Source: Adiantum capillus-veneris
Taxonomy: Eukaryota; Streptophyta; Polypodiopsida; Polypodiales; Pteridaceae
Reading direction: 5' to 3'
Length of the DNA: 64,000 nucleotides
Assembly: GCA_014529385.2 (NCBI GenBank)
Contig: CM043960.1
Span: forward strand, 33,746,396 to 33,810,395
Within the stretch, counting starts at the first letter, position 1, and each line of letters starts with the position of its first letter. A model generated the notes under the pieces. That model was not told where the DNA came from and did no database searches. It saw only the letters and a list, made by a program, of their open reading frames with translations. Shown here piece after piece: positions 21,356 through 31,367 of the stretch. Made by a program: the position numbers and the translations under genes.

Positions 21356-24290
21356 TGAGTTTGACGATGACGGACAACACTAAAGCCAAAAATATCCTAA
21401 GTAAAGATAGATTCCTCACCTGCATCCATATAAAGAAGACAACATATTTGTTAGCCTGGAATATGTATTATAGGTATCAACAAACCTATCAATTTCTATC
21501 CATGTCCTACTTTAAAACCTTTTTAAACTTATACCAACCATCCATAAAGAGTTTAAATCACAAAGTATCTATTCCAAAAAATGTAATGATGCTGTCACAA
21601 TGAGACCTAGAGGCCATTACTCCTCTTCATCAGGTTTTAAGGTGTGTGTTTCAAAAAGATTTTATTAAATTCTTTTTTGGCTTATGATTAGAAGGCCATT
21701 ACCCCTTCTAATCCAAGTGGTATTTTTATAATAGGTTGTAAAAGTATCTAGTTAACCCAATTTTTATTAAGGAAATTATACATAATAACTAGATTAAAAT
21801 TTTGATCGAAGGCCATCACCCCTTCTGATCCAAGTGTCTTACCCGTTTTTTATCCCATGAAGCCCCCTTTTTCTTGTTTTATGATGTTCTTGTTTCGTAA
21901 TGAAATCTAAACATAAATCATCTTAGTCCAAACCATCTATGATCTACTCACTAGTTATATCAAAACAATACAGTTGACTGGTTAGTTTTTAGGAGTCTAC
22001 ACAATGTCAAATCCTTCCTAGTTAAATAGTATCAACATAGGCTAGTTAGTAGAAGGTACTCATCATGACCAATCTTTAAGTAAGTTATGAATCAACATTC
22101 ATTAATGTTTATTCCATTGATAATCTAGGTTTGTAATGAAATACCCCCTTTCCAAAAAAGGCTAAGTGAACAGTCGTTTTGCTAAAGCTACAAACTATCT
22201 AAAGTGGTTTATTGTAATCAAGAAGTAGACCTAAAATGCTACATGAGATATAAGCAGGGTTCGCAACCTGCCGATATCCAACCTCTAAGTGAGGTCCAAT
22301 CATAGTGTTAAAAAAAGTTAAACTAACCATTAGACAGTACTTTAGGTAACAATTAATGTCAAGCAGATCCTACATTAGAGGTCAAAATTTCCTTTAAGAT
22401 TCAATAAAACCATTATACAAGCATTGCTTCTAATAGTTTATGGAGGGTTTTTTCAAAACCAGACACTTGATGTGAAAAAATTGTTAATAGCCATGTATCA
22501 TAACTCAATTGATGTTAAAAGGGAGTAGGTGATCCACAAAAACCCCTTATACCTACCATACGATATAGATTTTCAAAGTTCACAACAAGTAGGAAAGCAT
22601 AATATCACTATATCAGCTAGGAATTTTGAGCCTAGTAGGCACCAAAGTACTGCCAGTATTCCAAGCAACAGCAAGGGAAGTAATAGCTAGATAATGATCC
22701 TAAGCTTTATAAGTAATAACTATCTGAAGCCTGTTCATCCCCAAACTGTAAATCCCAAACTATAAAGCAACAATTTTCACAACTAAATCCATATTGAGGT
22801 AGTATTTACCAACTGCCTACAAGCGAGTCTTATGAAAAAGCTAGAACCAATCAATCATAGAAAAAATGTATTGAATAACCAATGGCCATATTATACCAAC
22901 CACACAATTCCCATAGTTTAGGCCATGCCATTGTAACACATCACATTTAATCCAAATATTAAGTGATGCTAGACCATACTTCAATGATTCTAAGTATTTT
23001 AGAAGAAAAAACCATCGAAATCATGTTCATTACTTGCAAGCAAACCAAGAAGGTGGCGTTTGAAAGAGTAAAGCTATATTTTGTTAGAATTTTGAAGTAA
23101 ATTTAGGACCATAGCTATGAGCCAGCAAAAAGGAGTCCAACTAAACTCAGTACAGGATAAAATTTAGAACACAAGTCATAAATCATCTATTCAACCCTAT
23201 AGAAGGATCTAATTTCCTATGACAACAGGAACCAGCTCTCAATAATATACTGCCATTGCAAACTTTGTCCATGTAAGTTGAAAACATATTGGTGGTGAAG
23301 TTTAGTTAACCCAAAATCTCAGCCAATCTCATTAATCACAGCCATACTAGCCAATTGTACCAAGTGTAACCCCTTCGGGAATATACAATCATCAAGCTTG
23401 TTATCAAATGAAGGAGAAGCTTCTTCCATAAAAAAGTAAATCCGCGGATTAGTCAAGATATCTAGTAGCACAACAGATCAACATAAAAGCAGTCGAAAGT
23501 CAAGCCCCAAGGGAGTAAGTGATCTAAGCAGACCCAAATTGTACCCGTATACACTTACTTTCAAAAAGTATGAAATTTTACCTAAATCCAAGAGGGATCT
23601 ATGGGAAGGAGCTAGCACTTTCTCAATCAATCCCATAACATCAAACCCCAAGTCATAATAAGTGCAGTACTAGAAGATAACTACAATTTATACTTTTCTT
23701 GGAAACGGCCTCAATTGGATAGTGGAAGACTCGGGTACCACCATGAGTGAGATCAGTAAAAAGTGAACAGGGTATTTAGGCTCGCCAAGCCAAGAACTCC
23801 AAGAACCAATCATGCCAAGCACTTCAGGAATGCTAACCTAACCCTAGGTGATTTAAGGTTAACAAGGGTGAAACAAAACAATCATACATGCTCAGTCATT
23901 AATAGTTATAAATAGGCTTGAACAAATTAGTTAGTACAGGTTTAGGTCTTTTTTTGAGTACAGAGGAGGTCCTTAGTAGACTTTTTTGTACCAAAGTGTG
24001 AAATAGTATCAGATTTCCAAACACCAAGTTCAAAGTGCTAACCTTCTTGCCCGGGGAGGTCACCTAATAAAAATGTAACCTATCACGTGAGTTCAACAGA
24101 AGGGTATTTAAAGTTCTTGAAACTTACAGAAATATGTATACAGAAGGGCATTATTTTTCCAAATTTGAAAAAAAATTACAGATTCTAAAAGAAAAGGGTA
24201 CATTATATTCTTAACAAAATTCACAGATAAGGGGTTTTACAAACATGTCTTGAACGCACGTGATATGGTAGTTTTACACATAATAGCAAT
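21356..24290. other. Non-coding sequence, no gene seen
   Basis: About 2.9 kb of AT-rich sequence without a convincing reading frame on either strand and without LTR or transposase signatures. It holds the three covarying hairpins (21,609-21,828) and one further imperfect hairpin (22,247-22,278). It may be host intergenic DNA or an old non-autonomous element. Confidence 0.5.
21609..21828. repeat. Three related short hairpins with a shared loop
   Basis: Copies at 21,609-21,626 (AGAGG, loop CCATTACT, CCTCT), about 21,687-21,714 (GATTAGAAGG, loop CCATTACC, CCTTCTAATC) and about 21,802-21,828 (GATCGAAGG, loop CCATCACC, CCTTCTGATC). Stem bases differ between copies but change in pairs, while the loop is nearly constant. 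Copies 2 and 3 are followed by CCAAGTG. Confidence 0.7.
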
Positions 24291-24294
24291 CACT

Positions 24295-24800
24295 AGCTAT
24301 GAAGAAGTAGCAAACATAGGTATGTCATAGCTATCAATACTTGTCAAATAGCAATCATAGCTACCCTCAAATAGCAATGATAACTATATGACAGCTATTC
24401 ACATCTATCAAATATCAATAATAGCCATCAATAGCTGTAAATAGCTGTAAATAGCAATCACTAGCAACAATAAAATAGCAATCATTAGTTATTAACTATT
24501 AATAAAATAGATACAGATAGAAACTATTTACATCTATTAAGTGGCCAATAGTAGTAAACTACTTACAATTATAAACAACTAGGCAATGATCAGTAATTAA
24601 TAGATACTAATTAGTGCCTATCTTATATCAATAGCTATCAAATAGCCTACCAACAGTCATGTCATAATTACAGATAGATACATTTAGAAACTATTTACAA
24701 CTATTAAACTGACCGATAGCAATAAACTATTCACATATATAAACAGTTAGGCAATGCTCAATAATTGATAGCTACTAACTAGCAATGTTATATAAGAAAT
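24295..24800. repeat. Degenerate tandem repeat rich in TAGC / TAGCAAT
   Basis: Words such as AATAGCAATCA, ATAGCTATCAA and TAGCTGTAAATAGC recur throughout. Two longer diverged copies are visible: one starting with AGATAGAAACTATTTACATC near 24,515, the other with TAGAAACTATTTACAACTATT near 24,690. Both continue through AAAC(A/T)A(C/G)TTAGGCAATG-like and TAATTGATAG(A/C)TACTAA-like blocks, giving a unit of roughly 175-185 bp. Confidence 0.65.
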
Positions 24801-25298
24801 ATACATAGCCACTATATGGCATGCACTTTCATTTATACATGTGATACTCCCAATAGATGGATGGGATTTGTGATAAACTTCTTTTGACCTATTCTCTTTT
24901 GACATATATCCTTCTTGTTGGGGGACACATGAGTCTCAAGATTCTAGAAGTTCTCTACCAACTCCTTGACCTCTTCAGGTATGCGACTTCTTGGAAAACT
25001 TTGATGGAATGTGAAAAATGACAATGCACTGTTCTCAACTTGCTGGAGTAGATGGTATCTGGCTCCATAAAAGTACTTCTCTGAACAAAAAGTATCTTCA
25101 TTAGGAAAAAATTGGACTCACAAAGGGGCCTTATAAGGAGTTTGACTTCCTCTCTCATGTCCAAAACAGGCGTGTGGTAAAATTTTTGCAAATAAACTCC
25201 AAACTTGGCGGAGATTTGGCAGTTAGAATCTACTCTTCAAGCTCTTCTATTGATATATAGCACGCCATGAGATTCCTCATATTTTGAAAGATTCTATT

Positions 25299-25301
<3 letters not shown>

Positions 25302-25363
<62 letters not shown>
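25302..25363. repeat. CT microsatellite
   Basis: Uninterrupted (TC/CT) run of 62 bases. Confidence 0.97.
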
Positions 25364-25366
<3 letters not shown>

Positions 25367-25785
25367 TTGACCATAAATGCAGATTGTTGTGTAATGATGA
25401 TGCACCACCCGTTTTTCTTGATTTGGAGGGGATTCTTGGAGCCTAGATAAGGTTGCTAAGATGCCTACATAGTCACATCATTTGCAAATTTTGGCATCCA
25501 TGCAAGAGAATGATGCCGCTCAGCTTGCCTTGAACCCTGCATCGAGCAAATTATGAAATGATTTGGGATCTTCTAGGTGGACCTGGATACCTTGGCACTC
25601 TATAAAAGAAGGTGAGTGTGATGTTTTCCCCTCACTTATCCATGTTTATTTTGTTGTTTACATTCTGGTAAAATGACAGGGAATAGTACCATGCATCTGC
25701 GATTTTGCTCCTCACACCATCAAGAGTACTACACAAACCAGTTGTTGTTTCGGGGGGTTCACCGGAACAACCATATCTACTTGAA
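25364..25785. other. No gene seen; 3' flank of the minus-strand gene
   Basis: No supportable coding region. Given the gene that ends near 25,786 on the minus strand, this may include its 3' untranslated region, but no polyadenylation signal stands out. Confidence 0.4.
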
Positions 25786-26432
25786 TCAAGAGTCCATACT
25801 GGTCATCTCTAATGTTGACATTTTGTTGTTGTCGATGTTTCCTTGTGTATTGCCAAGGGTATCCACCTCTTGTGGTTGTGCAGTACATGACTCTTGTGTT
25901 TCCATGGTCGAATGGTTAACCTGTTCTATTGTCTGTTCCTGGTCTTGATTTGAAATATTGGCCTCCTCCTCTATATTGGCCTCCTCCTCTGGCACTCCCT
26001 TATCCTCCTCTACTTGGCCTAGAAACTCTGTTGCATTCTTCGTCTCTGAGGAGCATTTTACATCTGTATCTTCAGGGGCTTGGTCTACTTCACATTGCTC
26101 AACCCCAACTTCGGATTCAGCCACTCCAACTATAAAGCTTACCGGTGTCTTTTCCTCTAATATGGGGTCAGTTTAAGGAATTTGGTTTAGGGTGTTGGAA
26201 ACTGGCCTGACTTCCTCTTCACTGGTCATTGTTAAAGCTATAATATGGTCGTCGATAAAACTGTCTTCTGCATCTGAAATTCTTGGGGTTGAAAGAGATA
26301 GTAGATGTTGAATCATTGAAGCATAGTACCTTTGTAAATATTTCAATGTATAATTTTTCAGAGCATTCTACAAAATTAGGTTAACTTGTGGTCAATACTT
26401 TAATTAATAATAGCACTAATGTTGGTCCATAC

Positions 26433-26981
26433 CATAGCAAGGAAATATCTTTGACATAAATGGATGAAGAGCAAAAAAACTCTAGAGTATATACTCTGCA
26501 TGGAGAAGACATCTCCAACCATAGGAATTTGGATATGTCTGATTAGGCACTTTGACAGCTTTAAAGGTGGACTTGTACAGTTCATGATTTCCACGGAGTT
26601 TTCCATAGACATGAAGTAATCTTTTTATACATCTGTGAACAGTGAAGGTTTTTTATTATGAACAATATTCAGGTCATCAACCATACCCCAAATAAACACT
26701 AAAGGTTTTATCAACACTTACACTCTTATCTCTGAATGTGTTGCTTGTATGGAGTTGATAGTCCATACCACTTGTTTGTCCAATTCTATGCATACAAGGC
26801 TCCAATGATTTGCTGATTTGTATGGCAACACCAGTGTTGTCAACTAGAGCATTGGACAGTGGACAAACCATCTCTCCAATGTGCCATAAGGGGTGTTCTT
26901 TATTCGGAGTGGCACAGACATTTGTGGATCTAAAATATAAATTTCATTTTGGGTTTCTTGAGGGAGTTGGCTCTTTATAAG
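26433..26981 (-). other. Ulp1/C48 peptidase-like region within the minus-strand gene
   Basis: Two exons flank an 89-bp intron. Exon A contains the catalytic-type NHW (26,810-26,802), then CIELDKQVVWTINSI where families usually have Asp-Ser (here Asn-Ser). Exon B contains YGKLRGNHELYKSTFKAVKV and PNQTYPNSYGWRCLLHAEYI, matching the region around the nucleophile, where Asp-Cys-Gly is expected after NSY but only Gly remains. C48 enzymes remove SUMO; this copy lacks two of the three catalytic residues. Confidence 0.62.
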
Positions 26982-27484
26982 CTACAATCACAAACAAGGA
27001 TTTAATTAGAGGCCAAGTACCAACAAAGAAAGATCTTAAAGGTAGAGATGAGCACTTACTTTAGGCATACATAAACAATAGAGTCGGTAATTTGTGCATT
27101 TGGATCTTTCAATATCCCAATATCAACAAAGTCCAATGCTAATTTCCTACTACCATCAACAAGGGGAATGCTTGCTAATAGTCCCTCTGTCATGGAGTGT
27201 AAAACATCATTGTTTCTTTCATTTAACTCTGTGGTAACTTGCCCATAATTTCTCCTCTGGGCCTCTTCATCAGCAGCAGCAGCAGACTATATACTCTTTA
27301 GCTTCTCTGCTTTAGAGTGACGTCTTTTTTCTTGCTCATCTCTGGCTCTGGTGTTCATCTCACTGAGTAACCTCATGAATCTTAACCCCTTGAACTCGGT
27401 GGCCTGTTGGTATTAGCAGTATATCTTTCATTTTGGGATCAATAAACTCATTAGGGATAAGGAGCTTATCGTATCTCCAACCCA

Positions 27485-27731
27485 CTCTCTTAAGAGTCTC
27501 ACTGTCCTTGTCCATTATTCTCACACAATGAGCATGAGCAGCAACAATGGTAATATCATTAAAATACTCCAAAGGAAAATCTTCTGCTGCTTCTTGAAGA
27601 CACAGAAGGGCAACTTCCTTCCACCTCATTGTATCAGCACATGCTTCCTCATAGATTTGTCTTACTGCTCTTTGAAAAGGAAGTTTAGGGACACAAAGCT
27701 CAATACATTTCTGAGCTTTCCTGATCTCCCT
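27485..27731 (-). other. Histone-fold domain (H3/CENH3-like) within the minus-strand gene
   Basis: Aligned by eye with plant H3 from REIRKYQK onward, conserved blocks are REIRK-QK, KLPFQR-VR-I, LQEAAE, F-D, AHA--V-IM-KD. Loop 1 is one residue longer than in canonical H3. The Phe at the start of helix 2 is Trp (MRWKEVAL), and EAAED replaces EAAEA; all three are seen in plant CENH3. Canonical RRIRGERA at the end is replaced by KRVGWRYDKL and the chain continues instead of stopping. Confidence 0.78.
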
Positions 27732-27907
27732 AAATAAACCCATGTTTCTTTGAATATTCTTCATATATCTTCATTGGTTTACCTGAAGTTTTCTTCTTAC
27801 TACTAGCAGACCTTCCACATGCTTTCTTTGCAAGCCCTAGTCCTTTCCCTGCCTTCCTTGTTGTTGCCTTGGTTCTTGCCATTACACTCAAAGAGAAAAA
27901 TGCAAAG

Positions 27908-27910
<3 letters not shown>

Positions 27911-27982
<72 letters not shown>
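27911..27982. repeat. CT microsatellite upstream of the H3-like start
   Basis: A 72-base CT run begins 29 bases upstream of the minus-strand ATG at 27,882, so on that strand it is a GA tract in the leader or core promoter. Confidence 0.97.
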
Positions 27983-27985
<3 letters not shown>

Positions 27986-27986
27986 T

Positions 27987-28048
27987 ATGATCACGGTGCA
28001 CGGACACAAAAGCAAGCAAAGAGAACACTCTACCGCGCACCATGATCC
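27987..28048. repeat. Palindromic repeat of the GATCACGGTGC family
   Basis: The left arm ATGATCACGGTGCACGG and right arm CCGCGCACCATGATCC are inverted copies about 27 bases apart. It is related to the three tandem palindromes at 29,352-29,701, and the two sets flank the divergent start sites. Confidence 0.75.
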
Positions 28049-28210
28049 ATTTTATGACATCCATCTCTTTCTCTTTCTCTTTCTCTTTCTCTGTCTCTGT
28101 CTCTGTCTCTTCTTCTTTCAAACCAAGAAAACCTTCAAAAATACTATCTCTCACACTCTCTCCCTCGATCTCTCTGTGTCTTTATCTTCCAAACCTAATA
28201 GACTATTAGT

Positions 28211-28212
<2 letters not shown>

Positions 28213-28290
<78 letters not shown>
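28213..28290. repeat. CT microsatellite
   Basis: A 78-base uninterrupted CT run between the divergent genes; shorter CTTT and CTGT runs precede it at 28,066-28,110. Confidence 0.97.
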
Positions 28291-28294
<4 letters not shown>

Positions 28295-28360
28295 CTTCAT
28301 CTTTAAAAATCACTATGGAAATACCTCTCTATGTGGAATTCAAATGGAAGAAAATGCGTG

Positions 28361-28508
28361 TAGGAGCCTTGCGTCTTGGTTGTAGAGGATGTCTCTCTAT
28401 CTCTCTCTATCTCTCGCAGAGATCATCTTTTCCGTTAGCTATCTCCCTCTCCTTCTCATAGAGGTTGTCTATGCAGGCTTTTTCTCTCTCTCCCTCTCTC
28501 TCTTTGTA

Positions 28509-28555
<47 letters not shown>

Positions 28556-28701
28556 TAGGAGCCTTGCGTCTTGGTTGTAGAGGATGTCTCTCTATCTCTC
28601 TCTATCTCTCGCAGAGATCATCTTTTCCGTTAGCTATCTCCCTCTCCTTCTCATAGAGGTTGTCTATGCAGGCTTTTTCTCTCTCTCCCTCTCTCTCTTT
28701 G

Positions 28702-28773
<72 letters not shown>
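28361..28773. repeat. 195-bp tandem duplication containing CT tracts
   Basis: Copies start TAGGAGCCTTGCGTCTTGG at 28,361 and 28,556. They are almost identical through GCAGAGATCATCTTTTCCG and GGTTGTCTATGCAGGC, and each ends in a CT tract of different length (about 28,512-28,551 and 28,706-28,773). Near-identity means a recent duplication. Confidence 0.92.
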
Positions 28774-28779
<6 letters not shown>

Positions 28780-28997
28780 AAATCAAGTGTGCATTTGTTA
28801 CTATAAATGTACACATATTTTTAGGTTGTTAAAAATAACTTTTTTGGTCGTACCGCCCATTAAATGCATGTCCTTGTAACACACGTTCAATATATGCGGC
28901 TCGCATCGTTAAAAACGCCAATGGTAATATCTATTATTGCATGAAAAGGGGAGAGGAGAGAGAGAATAACTCGAGAGAGAGATAGAGGCTAGAGAGA

Positions 28998-29000
<3 letters not shown>

Positions 29001-29039
<39 letters not shown>
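29001..29039. repeat. GA microsatellite
   Basis: A 39-base GA run upstream of the plus-strand start at 29,231. It mirrors the CT tracts on the other side of the divergent region. Confidence 0.95.
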
Positions 29040-29042
<3 letters not shown>

Positions 29043-29351
29043 ACTGGTGTGGTCAAGATAATTACAGACCTCGAAAGAGACGGAGAAAAAGCCTTGAGAG
29101 ACAGAGAGAGAAAGTGAGGAAGTCGAAAAGAGACACCTAAGAAGGCCTCTGCCTCCTTCAAGGTGCAGAAATCAGAAGCTTGAAGACTCAAAACTATATT
29201 CCCATTCCAAAACCTCTACTCCAACAACAATGTCTAGTCCTGGCAAAGGTAAATCCAATCTCTTCAGTTTCACTATGTCCTTAGTTTAGTTGGGTTTTGT
29301 GAGTGTGCTTCAAAATGTAAAAGATAATTTCACCATTCAAATTCCATAATT

Positions 29352-29701
29352 GGATCACGGTGCACCAGTTACGTTATGGAGATTTGTTTACATACTCCGT
29401 GCGTCGTTATCCTCTTCTAATATTTACAAAGGAATTTTTTGTATAATAATATTGTAGGTATTTCAATGCATGAAAGTCTACTAAGTGGATCACGGCACGT
29501 CAGCAGTGTTTTTAACATTAATTTACATACTCCACGCGCCGTGATCCTCTTTTGATTTTGTACAAACGTTGGTTTTGAAAGTACAATTGCTTTGATGTAT
29601 TGGTAGCTATTCTATTTTTTGAAAGCCCAATAAGTGGATCACGGTGCGCCTATAATTGTATGGATATTTTTTTATGTATTCTTCACAACGTGATCCACTT
29701 G
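29352..29701. repeat. Three tandem palindromes, about 140-bp period
   Basis: Copies at 29,352-29,412, 29,487-29,547 and 29,631-29,701. Each has the left arm GTGGATCACGG(C/T)(A/G)CG and an inverted right arm such as CACGCGCCGTGATCC about 30 bases later, with TACATACTCC in two of the spacers. Sequence between palindromes is also partly conserved (GAAAG-C, TAAGTGGATCAC). It lies in the inferred first intron of the plus-strand gene. Confidence 0.82.
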
Positions 29702-31258
29702 TATGGCTTTTACTCCTCACATGTATAACCCAGTTTTGCATTTAATCCATAGTAATCATCTTATTTTTTTGACTATATGATTAGTTGGTAACAATTGTGA
29801 GATACCTAATTATAGTTTGTTCAAAACTTATATGATCATTTGTTGCTCTTATTTTTATATATACTTATTGAAACTTATATTTGTGAGTATGAAATAAATG
29901 GCACGTTTAAGATCACATAGGAGGAAGAGGTAGAAAATAGATCCCGAACGCATTGTTGGCCAAGGAAACCTTCCAAGAAGACTGTCGGAGCTGTTAAAAA
30001 CATCAATGAAGAGGAATGTAGACTTCACATAACCCATTGATATAGCTGCTGCAGAGCCTGCCAGTAGTTTGGAGGAGCCTGCTCTAGGTTTACAGGAGCC
30101 TGATACTGACCCATCTATAGAAATGGAGTCCCCTTCTACTCCAAAATTTACAGTACCCAACTCACTTAAGAGAGAAGTGTATTTTTCAGCACCTACTTTG
30201 CAGAATGTCCAATGTATTGCAACAATCCAAAAGAAAAAAGGGACAGTTATTTATGAAGACCCTACAGTGATTGATGAAAGGCTTTTAGATTTTGCAGTTT
30301 CTTCTGGGGCTGGTGATAAGTTTGATTTGGTCTCCTGCATTTTTAATGCTCCATTTAATCTTGATGTATTTATAAGTGAATAGAGTGAACACTTGAAGCT
30401 GGAATGAGAGAAGTTTGACCTTCACACTCAAGAGGACAGGGTTAATGTTGGTGAAATGGTGGTAGTCCATTTAAAAGACTTTGATCCTAAAAGACAGTCT
30501 TACAAGAAGTATAATCAGTTGTCTCTTATGTATAGGCCCCATTGGTGCAGCTTACATGATGGGGAGTGCAAGCTGATTCAAGAGTCCTTTGGATTTCTAA
30601 TATTTTTAAATGGATTATTTACAAGTCTTATGAAAGATCCTAAGGAGGTCATGGAGGAACAAGATTTACCATCAGATGAAAAAGAGGAAAAGAATGAGGA
30701 ATATATTGAAGTGACAGAGATAGAGGAGTCCATTGATCTTGAAGAAGAAGCAAAAGAGGTGAAACGAAGCAATCTTCTCTCGGTGAAAACCTCAGATATC
30801 AAGCTACCTCTAGATGTGTCAGGTTTCAATGAGCGACAAGCCACCTTAATGCTACCAGGAGTGTCAGAGTTTAAATTTGGAGATGGCTGTACATTTTCCT
30901 TCATGATATACAAAGTATTTTTTATTTACGAGAGGACTTTGCACTGGCCACTATCTCCAAGTATTAGGAGGAGAGGAATGGATTTGTTTCAAATGACAGT
31001 AGTGATGACGAGGCAATGGAGATTTCCAATAACCCACTGGACTGCCTTAAACTTTGCTTTGAAAAGGCAGAAAAGTAAAAAGAAAGCCTTCCTGATGAAG
31101 CCACATTTCAAGCTATCCAAAATAATCTTAAGCCATCAACTAGTAAACAAGATATGGAGGATTGGTTTAAGTGACCAGCGCAGGAGTCAACCGGATCAAT
31201 CAACCTATGGAAGGATGATCTTTTTTTGCAAGACGAGAGTTCCATGGTATAAATTCAT

Positions 31259-31268
31259 CCCCCCCCCC

Positions 31269-31364
<96 letters not shown>
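31259..31364. repeat. C9-11, CT and CA compound microsatellite
   Basis: A C run (31,259-31,269) is followed by a CT run to 31,328 and a CA run to 31,364. It interrupts the plus-strand coding remnant. Confidence 0.96.

Positions 31365-31367
<3 letters not shown>

Larger units (their letters stand above)
25786..27882 (-). pseudogene. Histone H3-like domain plus Ulp1/C48 protease-like domain, multi-exon, decayed
   Basis: Start at 27,882: tail MARTKATTRKAGKGLG, rich in Lys, like the H3 N-terminus. After a frameshift near 27,770 the histone fold follows (27,731 to about 27,485): REIRKAQK, ELCVPKLPFQRAVRQI, MRWKEVALLCLQEAAED, AHAHCVRIMDKD. A basic coiled-type stretch (MNTRARDEQEKRRHSKAEKL) and ADEEAQRRNYGQ follow. 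Introns with GT-AG ends are inferred at 26,982-27,070, 26,633-26,721 and 26,368-26,432. The next exons carry a C48-like core: YKSANHWSLVCIELDKQVVW (His), later VPNQTYPNSYGWRCLLHAEY. An acidic tail ends at 25,786. Frameshifts near 27,770 and 27,358 and TAG codons at 27,289, 26,846 and about 26,175 indicate a pseudogene unless some are removed by splicing. Domain assignment is by motif; the fusion is the unusual point. Confidence 0.7.

Noticed and set aside
21244-21603. 119-codon frame spanning the end of element 1 and its flank
   Set aside because: It crosses the LTR boundary and target duplication, so it cannot be an original gene.
24955-25191. 78-codon minus-strand frame downstream of the H3/Ulp1-like gene
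   Set aside because: No domain, no link to the gene's acidic tail, AT-rich surroundings; kept out for lack of support.
27819-28292. Long open frames made of Leu-Ser or Arg-Glu repeats across CT/GA tracts
   Set aside because: Dinucleotide repeats have no stops in several frames; these are products of the microsatellites, not genes. The same applies at 28,389-28,832, 31,200-31,385 and 60,863-61,191.
28361-28773. CRISPR-like array
   Set aside because: Only two long units with CT tracts between; a tandem duplication in plant DNA, not a repeat-spacer array.
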